DNA from: Alphaproteobacteria bacterium
GTDB taxonomy: Bacteria; Pseudomonadota; Alphaproteobacteria; Rhodobacterales; Rhodobacteraceae
Reading direction: 5' to 3'
NCBI GenBank assembly: GCA_030424705.1
Contig: JAUHWJ010000025.1
Span: 1-10,563 of the forward strand
Length of the DNA: 10,563 bases
The notes under the pieces were generated by a model. It had not been told where the DNA came from. It did not search any database and worked only from the letters and a program-made list of their open reading frames with translations. Made by a program: the position numbers and the translations under genes. Shown piece by piece: positions 1 to 5,800 of this stretch (position 1 is the first letter of the stretch; the number at the start of each line of letters is the position of its first letter).

Positions 1-2
1 AC

Positions 3-134
3 CGAGGAGGTCGACCCCATTCTCAGCATAACCACGAAAGCCGCCTGATCATGCCCTCAGGCTATCCGGGAAATTACACCAGCTTGACGGACGTGACCCT
101 AAATATTCAATATAATTCAATAATTGCTAAGTGA
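3..134 (+). CDS. Possible 3' end of a gene entering from the left (partial)
   Basis: The frame starting at base 3 is open from the window edge to a TGA at 132-134 (43 codons) and ends in a protein-like stretch (PGNYTSLTDVTLNIQY). Its alternating polar/hydrophobic pattern suggests a terminal beta strand. It vaguely recalls C-termini of Tc-toxin-like or neuraminidase-like proteins, which end in a DVxLxIxY strand, but this is a weak resemblance from memory. Codon use is AT-richer than in every other gene here, which could mean transferred DNA or simply non-coding sequence. A competing open frame from base 1 ends at a TGA at 46-48 (last residues VDPILSITTKAA). Only one of the two, or neither, can be real; sequence left of the window is needed to choose. 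Confidence 0.25.
   Translation, partial: RGGRPHSQHNHESRLIMPSGYPGNYTSLTDVTLNIQYNSIIAK
105..122. repeat. Short AT-rich direct repeat (ATTCAATA twice)
   Basis: ATTCAATA occurs at 105-112 and again at 115-122, ten bases apart, about one helical turn. It lies in the AT-rich patch at roughly 100-140, which stands out against the GC-rich surroundings. It could be a protein-binding site or a compositional accident. It falls inside the tentative partial reading frame at the left edge, so it may also be coding. Confidence 0.3.
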
Positions 135-203
135 TATTCAGTGAACTCGGCGATAATTGAGGCGCAGCTTGGTGAATTTCGATCCACCTTCCAGTGCACC
201 GCT

Positions 204-1130
204 TCAGATCATCCGATAGACAGGGAGGCCAAACCGGTCCCGCGCATCGGCGGCAGGCGGGGGGATGAGGGCGGGGCCGGTGGACGGGCTGTCGAGCAGA
301 TCCGCCATCGCCTCGTCGCCGAGCCCTGTGGCCACCTCATCCGTCCAGACCTTGAAGCCCGTCAGGTCATAGGAGCCGAAGGACGTCATCATCGCGCCGT
401 CCGCCGCGTCGCGGCCGCGGACCATCAGAACGCGGCCGATGCGCGGCGTGTTGTAACGGGCGTCGAAGGTCCACCAGCGATCCCCAAGCCAGACTTCGAA
501 CCACGCGCAGAAATCGCCCGGACCTGAATAGGGCACGCCGATGTCGCCGAGATAGCCGCTGGCGTAGCGCGCCGGAATGCTCATTGCCCGACAAAGCGCG
601 ATCGAGAGTTGCGCAAAGTCCCTGCATACGCCGGTCCGCTCCCTCAAGGCGTCGCGCGCCGTTTTCGCCGAGCGGCCGAACTGGTAGCCGAAGGTCAGAT
701 GTCCGTGCACGAAATTGCTGATCGCCTGAACCCGCGCCCAGCCCGGCGCGGTGTTCCCGAAAAGCCGCCAGGCGTCCTCCACCATCGCGTCCGAGCCGCA
801 ATAGCGGCTGGCGGTGAGGTAGGGCAGCGTCTCCGGCGGCAGGTCGGCGACAGGGCGCTGCGGCGCGTTCCAGTCATAGGGGTCCGGCGCGCCGTCCACC
901 TCCACGATGCAATCGGAGGAGAGCGTCGTCGCCCCCTTCGGCGCACGGAGCCGCGTCAGCCGGTTTCCGAAAGGGTCCGTGAAGGTTTCAAGCGCGGTCG
1001 CCGGATCGGCGCGCACGAGATCGGAGCCGATCACCCGCCCCTCGAAGCTCGAATGCGGCGAGAGCGCGAGGATGAGCGTCGTATCCATCTGGCACTCGAT
1101 GGCGATCTCGAATCCGATGCGGATGTGCAT
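204..1130 (-). CDS. Transglutaminase-like cysteine protease-fold protein
   Basis: The product is 308 residues, soluble, with no signal peptide. Residues 1-85 look like the N-terminal beta domain typical of bacterial transglutaminase-like proteins. Residues about 100-225 carry the core: the nucleophile in GVCRDFAQ (Cys169), the strand DFCAWFEVWLGDRWWTFDAR, and the acidic triad residue Asp223. The usual His of the HAW motif is replaced by Cys208; relatives I recall often have a small residue there, so this may be a subgroup trait. The region after (PRIGRVLMVRGRDAADGAMMTSFG) is also typical of this group. The ATG at 1130 is preceded by GAAAGG at a good distance and matches the family's usual start; the open frame runs on to 1544 without coding character. 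An EcfG-type promoter lies about 100 bases upstream, suggesting stress induction. Substrate unknown: the fold serves proteases and amidases as well as cross-linkers. Confidence 0.9.
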   Translation of the reverse strand: MHIRIGFEIAIECQMDTTLILALSPHSSFEGRVIGSDLVRADPATALETFTDPFGNRLTRLRAPKGATTLSSDCIVEVDGAPDPYDWNAPQRPVADLPPETLPYLTASRYCGSDAMVEDAWRLFGNTAPGWARVQAISNFVHGHLTFGYQFGRSAKTARDALRERTGVCRDFAQLSIALCRAMSIPARYASGYLGDIGVPYSGPGDFCAWFEVWLGDRWWTFDARYNTPRIGRVLMVRGRDAADGAMMTSFGSYDLTGFKVWTDEVATGLGDEAMADLLDSPSTGPALIPPPAADARDRFGLPVYRMI

Positions 1131-1232
1131 GCTGGCCTTTCGTGGTTCAGCGCAGGGGGCCTCCCGGTTGGGTCGAATCCGCGCGCATGGGGCTCCGTAC
1201 GGAATGGCGCGCGGCGGCCTCGATCTTGGTGA

Positions 1233-1257
1233 AACGCCGGGCCCTCCGGTTCGTTCC
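1233..1257 (-). promoter_or_regulatory. EcfG-type (general stress sigma factor) promoter for the transglutaminase gene
   Basis: On the minus strand GGAAC (1257-1253) is followed after exactly 16 bases by CGTT (1236-1233). GGAAC-N16/17-CGTT is the established -35/-10 signature of EcfG sigma factors in alphaproteobacteria. Transcription would start near 1226, giving a leader of about 95 bases before the ATG at 1130. The window encodes an EcfG-like sigma factor at 8454-9026, so the regulator is at hand. Confidence 0.75.
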
Positions 1258-1374
1258 ACGCTTGCGAAAGGGCCTCCGGGCATGTCGCGGTCTCGAAATC
1301 CGGCCTTCATCACGGGTGAAGCCAGAGACGGCGTCGCGGCGCGATCCGACCTCCGCTTCTCAGGTGGATATAGG

Positions 1375-1380
1375 TACAAT
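1375..1380 (+). promoter_or_regulatory. Possible -10 element of the VPLPA protein gene
   Basis: TACAAT at 1375-1380 lies in a locally AT-rich stretch of an otherwise GC-rich intergenic region and resembles a housekeeping -10 box. No convincing -35 box is seen 17 bases upstream. If used, the leader before the ATG at 1581 would be about 195 bases and would contain the palindrome at 1393-1404. Confidence 0.2.
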
Positions 1381-1392
1381 CCGATCATTTCG

Positions 1393-1404
1393 CTCACCGG
1401 TGAG
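1393..1404. promoter_or_regulatory. Perfect 12-base palindrome (CTCACCGGTGAG), candidate operator
   Basis: CTCACCGGTGAG equals its own reverse complement. It lies in the 450-base gap (1131-1580) between the divergent transglutaminase and VPLPA genes, just downstream of the TACAAT element. This placement would suit a repressor site, but I recognise no specific regulator consensus. The rest of the gap shows only the EcfG-type promoter and no further gene. Confidence 0.3.
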
Positions 1405-1580
1405 ATCGTTAGGACAGCGGGAGGCGCCCTGTCTGACCGAAGGCCGTGGCATTCTCCCTGGATGCGCGGGCGGACGTAGAGAGCACCCCCACCTTCGCTT
1501 CGTTCGCCAGCTTCCTCGCGCCGGACGGTCAGGCGGGGCGCCACGTCCCAACGCCCACCCCCCCTTTCGGGAGACTTTCA

Positions 1581-2090
1581 ATGATCAGAACGATCTGCTT
1601 CGCAGGCGCGCTTGCGCTTGCGCCCTTTGCGGCTTCCGCCGTCACGCTCGTATCGGAGGGCGCAGGTCCCTTCGACGTCACGTCCGATACGCTCTTCACT
1701 GGGGTCGTCACATCCCTCGCCGAGGGGCCGGGGACCTATACGATCGACTTCTTCGCGCCTGGCGGCTCCACCACGGCCGAAGCGGATGTCGCCGTGACCT
1801 TCCAGAGCGTCATGACGATCTTCACCGATCTCACTATGAGCTGGATCGACGGCCTGACCAGCAACACGATCGTTCAGAGCCCCGGGATCGATACGCTGAC
1901 GACCGTTTTCGTGGCGCCGAACCTCATCCAGCAGCTCCAGTTCTCGTGGAGCGGCTCGACGCTGGGCGCCGGCTTCGGTTTCGACGTGGCGGCCGGAATC
2001 TCTCAGGTGCCCTTGCCTGCTCCGATGCTGCTGCTCCTGAGCGCCCTCGCAGGCCTCGGCTTCGTGTCCCGCGGCCGCCGGTCGGCCTGA
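1581..2090 (+). CDS. Secreted protein with VPLPA-CTERM sorting signal
   Basis: The 169-residue product has a signal peptide at residues 1-20 ending in ASA, a Ser/Thr/Gly-rich body of about 120 residues, then VPLPA at 143-147, a hydrophobic segment (about 148-162) and an Arg-rich tail (SRGRRSA). This tripartite C-terminus is the VPLPA variant of PEP-CTERM signals, recognised in Rhodobacteraceae by a dedicated exosortase (XrtD family, from established knowledge; none is encoded here). The protein is expected to be exported, cleaved near VPLPA and released or anchored at the surface. The mature body has no cysteine and looks all-beta, as usual for such proteins. The body fold is not recognised. 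The ATG follows CGGGAG at 1568-1573. A terminator follows at 2164-2200, so the gene is probably transcribed alone. Confidence 0.85.
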   Translation: MIRTICFAGALALAPFAASAVTLVSEGAGPFDVTSDTLFTGVVTSLAEGPGTYTIDFFAPGGSTTAEADVAVTFQSVMTIFTDLTMSWIDGLTSNTIVQSPGIDTLTTVFVAPNLIQQLQFSWSGSTLGAGFGFDVAAGISQVPLPAPMLLLLSALAGLGFVSRGRRSA

Positions 2091-2163
2091 AGCGGGCCTG
2101 ACGGCGCGGCGCTTCCTCCACGGCGCCGCGTCCGGCCGGTCTGCAGCCTGTCGTGTGTTTCGA

Positions 2164-2200
2164 TCCGGCTCCGCGCAATCGCGCGGGGCCGGACTCGTTT
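2164..2200 (+). terminator. Intrinsic-type terminator of the VPLPA protein gene
   Basis: Bases 2164-2176 pair with 2181-2193 around the loop AATC, a 13-pair GC-rich stem. The single non-Watson-Crick position is U2170-G2187 in plus-strand RNA, which is tolerated; in minus-strand RNA it would be an A-C mismatch. The run after the stem is weak (CTCGTTT). Strand and position both fit the VPLPA gene ending at 2090. Confidence 0.65.
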
Positions 2201-2232
2201 GCGCCGTTACGCGAAACTACGTCTTGTTCATG

Positions 2233-2265
2233 AAAAAGGGCCGCGCGCCGAAGCGCGCGACCCTT
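2233..2265 (-). terminator. Intrinsic terminator of the PRC-barrel gene
   Basis: Bases 2236-2248 pair with 2253-2265 around a four-base loop. In minus-strand RNA the loop is UUCG and the one irregular pair (2241/2260) is G-U, while in the plus strand it would be C-A. The stem runs straight into a minus-strand run of five Ts (complement of 2233-2237). It lies 20 bases beyond the stop codon of the minus-strand PRC-barrel gene and is a textbook Rho-independent terminator for it. Confidence 0.8.
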
Positions 2266-2284
2266 CGCTGAATCCCCCGCCGGT

Positions 2285-2653
2285 TCAGGCGTCGTGGCGC
2301 GGCATCGCCTTCAGCTTCTCTTGCGTCGTGTCGGCGTAGACGCGGAGCGCGTCTCCGCCGTTCTCGCGCAGGATCGTAAGTTCCGCATACGGCAGCGAGA
2401 CCGGATGGGAGCCGATCCCGAGGAAGCCGCCGATATCGACAACCGCATCGGTGATCCTGCCGTCCGCGCTGACGGTCAGGTCGCTGATCGAGCCGAGCTT
2501 CTCATCGCCACGATCATAGAGGGTGGCGCTCTTCAGGTCGTCTGCGGTGACGCTCTTCACGATGACGGCGGAGTAGTCGTCATGGCTGAAATGCGCGCCG
2601 TCGGCATGGGCCGCGCCGATACGGCTGTTGTCGTTGGTCATGGGTTCATCCAT
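2285..2653 (-). CDS. PRC-barrel domain protein
   Basis: The product is 122 residues and soluble. Residues about 33-115 form a PRC-barrel domain: an element like SATLYDRGDEKLGSISDLTVSADGRITDAVVDIGGFLGIG, then the strand HPVSLPYAELTIL and a terminal part ending KLKAMPRH. The motif VVDIGGFLGIGSHPV is characteristic of the small stand-alone PRC-barrel proteins of alphaproteobacteria, often linked to stress or envelope functions; their biochemical role is unclear. I chose the ATG at 2653 because the frame upstream to an ATG at 2809 encodes a low-complexity, basic, Pro/Ala-rich stretch. The start is uncertain: no strong ribosome site precedes 2653, 2641 or 2809. The gene lies downstream of the giant kinase on the same strand and may also have its own EcfG-like promoter at 2843-2867. 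Its terminator is at 2233-2265. Confidence 0.85.
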   Translation of the reverse strand: MDEPMTNDNSRIGAAHADGAHFSHDDYSAVIVKSVTADDLKSATLYDRGDEKLGSISDLTVSADGRITDAVVDIGGFLGIGSHPVSLPYAELTILRENGGDALRVYADTTQEKLKAMPRHDA

Positions 2654-2764
2654 CGCCCGAATTCCGGGCCGGTCGTATGCAGGGGCCCCCTGCGGGGTCT
2701 GGCGTGTCGCGTCGATAACGGGGGCGCCCTCTTTCGCTTTCACGAGGCTCGAGACGAGGCGAGG

Positions 2765-2793
2765 CGCGCCGGCGCTTTTTGCGGGCCGGCGCG
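2765..2793 (-). other. GC-rich hairpin in the probable leader of the PRC-barrel gene
   Basis: CGCGCCGGC at 2765-2773 pairs perfectly with GCCGGCGCG at 2785-2793, leaving an 11-base loop that holds five consecutive Ts on the plus strand (As in the minus-strand RNA). If the gene starts at 2653 and transcription at about 2836, the hairpin is in the 5' leader. If the gene starts at 2809, it is within coding sequence. No T-run follows in the minus direction, so it is not an intrinsic terminator. Confidence 0.4.
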
Positions 2794-2842
2794 AAACGTC
2801 TGTTCGCATCCGGCCGGGCGGCCCGACATCGTGCAGGTAAGA

Positions 2843-2867
2843 TACGCCGTCGGCCCCGATCCGTTCC
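2843..2867 (-). promoter_or_regulatory. EcfG-like promoter variant for the PRC-barrel gene
   Basis: On the minus strand GGAAC (2867-2863) is followed after 16 bases by CGTA (2846-2843), one base off the CGTT of the EcfG -10 element. It falls in the short gap between the kinase stop (2874) and the PRC-barrel gene, in the right orientation. It would allow stress induction of the PRC-barrel gene apart from the kinase. The imperfect -10 makes it less certain than the two exact sites in this window. Confidence 0.45.
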
Positions 2868-2873
2868 GCCCCT

Positions 2874-5800
2874 CTACGCGTCTCCCTGCTTCGCGGTCAG
2901 CGCGAGCCTGACAAGGTCCGGGAGGGAAGCGGAGCCGGTCTTTCGCATCACGGCGGCGCGGTGGTTCTCGACGGTGCGCTGGCTGAGGCCGAGATCGGCG
3001 GCGATGTTCTTGTTCGGCATGCCGCCGAGGACCATCTCCATCACCTCCCGCTCGCGCCGCGTGAGGCGGGCGAAGCGCTCCGCCGCTTCGGCGCGCCAGG
3101 CGTCGCCGGCTCCGGCGTCCTTCGCCAGGGCGAGGGCGCGCGCGACGCTGGCGATCAGGTCTTCGGCCGGGATCGGTTTTTCGATGAAGTCGGCGGCGCC
3201 GGCCTTCATCGCGGCGACGGCCATCGCCGTCTCGCCATGGCCGGTGATCATCACCGCCGGGATCGCGCCGCCCTCGTCGCGAAGCCTGCGGAGCATCGCA
3301 ATCCCGTCCATGCCGGGGAGCCTGACATCGGCCACGAGACAGGCGCCGCGCCCGGGGCGGGGCGCAGCGAGGAAATCCTCCGCCGACCGGTAGGCGACCA
3401 CCGCCCAGCCGGAGGATGCGAAGAGCTCGCGCACGGCGTTCAGGACCGCCGGGTCGTCGTCGACGACGTGGACCTCGCCCTCAGCCGTAGTCTCGGCCTT
3501 CGCGGCGGGAGGCTCCGGCTTCGCCCGCCGCGCGCCGGCCAGAAGTTCGTCGATCTTCGCCGTCAGAGCCTCCGCCGTCGCCGGCTTCGAGACCCGCACG
3601 AAAGGCGAGCGCCCGATCTCACCGAGCGTCGCGGCGGTGATGTCGCCGGTCAGGATGATCGTTGGCGGCGCCGCCCCGCCGCCCGCGCCCTCCCGCGCGC
3701 CAAGCGCGGAGCCTATGGCGCCGGCGAGTTCGAGCCCGGTCATGTCGCCGCCGAGATTATGGTCCGTGACCACGAGATCGGGCCGCCGCCCCTCCTCGCC
3801 GATGAGCTTGAGTGCGCCTGCCGCATCGGCGGCGACAAGCACCTCGTGCCCGGCGTCGAGCAGGACGCCCGTCAGGAGGTCGCGAAGGTCCGGCTCGTCC
3901 TCTACCAGGAGGATCGCGCCGCGCTTTCCCGCCACGGCCGCGACCGCCGGCGCCGCGACGACGGGCGCCGCCTCCAGCCGCTCCGCCTCGACGGCGAAGC
4001 CCGAGCCGCCGCCAGGGCGGGAGCGGACCGAGATCCGATGGTCGAGCAGCGATCCGAGGCGCTGCACGATGGAGAGTCCAAGCCCGAGGCCGTGGCCGTG
4101 ACGGCCCGGATCCCGGTCTTCGTCGTCGATCTGGTGATAGGCCTCGAAGATCCGCTCGAGATGCTCCGCCTCCATGCCGATCCCCGTGTCCCAGATCTCG
4201 ATGCTGACCTTGTCGCCGCGGCGGCGGCAGCCGAGGAGGACGCCGCCTTTCCTCGTATACTTGATCGCGTTGGAGAGGAGGTTGCGGAGAATCTGTTCGA
4301 GCAGGCGCGGGTCGCTCCTGATCGTCGCCGAGCAGGGGACAAGCCGCATCCGGAGCCCTCGCTCCTTCGCCAGATGCCCGAACTCCTCCGCCAGGCCGGC
4401 CATCAGCGGCGCGAGGCGGACGGGGCCGATCTCGGGCGCGATATCGCCCGTCTCGATCCGGTTCACGTCGAGCAGCGTGTCGAGCATCGCGGTCATCGAG
4501 GTCAGCGTCCGGTCGAGAAGCGCGGCGAGCCGCGCCTGCTCCGCCGCGCCGGCGCTCTTGCGCAGAAGCGTGTGGACCAGCGTCAGCGTTTGCAGCGGCT
4601 GGCGGAGGTCATGGCTCGCCGCGGCCAGAAACCGGGACTTCGCCGCATCCGCCCGCTCGGCCATGCGCCGCGCCTCCCGAAGCGCCTCCGCGGCGCGGCG
4701 AGCCTCGGTCACTTCCTCAAACGTGATGACGACGCCCTCTATCTCCTTCCGGTCGTTGCGATAGGGCTGCATCCGCCGCGCGAACCATCGGCCGCCGAGG
4801 GCCCCGACCTCCCGCACGATCGGAGCAGCGCCTCCGAGCACCGCCCTCGCGTCCGCTTCAAGCCCCGCGTCGGCGGCCTGCGCGGCGAGGTCGGAAAGCG
4901 GCCGGCCGACATCGGTGGCGATGACGTGAAAGAGCGCGCGCGCCGCCGGGGTGAAGAACCGGATGTTCAGGTCGCGGTCGAGGAACAGGGTCGCGACGTC
5001 GGTCGAATAGAGGACGTTCTGGAGATCGTTGGCGATGGTGCGTTGCCGCTCCATCGTCTCCTGAAGCTGACCGTTGAGCGCGGTCAGCTCCTCGTTCAGC
5101 GATTGCAACTCCTCCTTGGAGGCCAGCAGCTCCTCGTTGGTGGACTGGTATTCCTCGTTGACCGAGAGCGCTTCGGCGGCGTCGCGCACATGCTCCTCCG
5201 CGGACGTCTCGAGATCCCGGAGCGCGCCGCGCACTTCCGCCCGGGACGCTTCGAGCTCGGCTTCCAGTTCGGCGACGCGAGTGGCCTCCGGCCCCGGTTT
5301 CGTCGGCTCTGCGCCTCGTCCGTGTTCGGGCAGGTCGAGGAAGCAGGCGAGGAGCAACGGCTCCGCCTCAACGGAGACCCGGCTGATCTCGACGGAAAAG
5401 GACGCGCCCTCGGCGCTTCGCCCGCCCGTCACCGTGACTGTTCCGCCCTCGCCAAGGCACTTCGCCGCAGCCGCGCGAAGCCGCACCCGCATCGCCCGCG
5501 GCGCCATCGCCAGAAAGTCGAGGCTCGGATGCCCGGGCGCGAGGCGCAGATAGCGTTCGGTCGGCCCGAGAAGATAGAGCGCCTCGAGCCTCTGGTTGAG
5601 CAGCGCAGCCGCGGGCGCGTGCGCCTCCAGAACCAGCCGACGGCAAGTCTCCGCCAGCAGCGCGCGGCGCCCGCCCGCCGGCGGGCCGGGCTGCGGCGCG
5701 CCGGGGCGTGCGAGCGGCATCGTCGGCAGTTCGCCAGGCGCGCCGCGCCCGATCTTGCGCCAGAGCCGCCCGGCCTTGTCCGCAATGTCGAACCGCCCGT

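Noticed and set aside
1131..1544. N-terminal extension of the transglutaminase frame
   Set aside because: The extension has no family similarity, spans an EcfG-type promoter, and the ATG at 1130 has a ribosome site and the usual family start.
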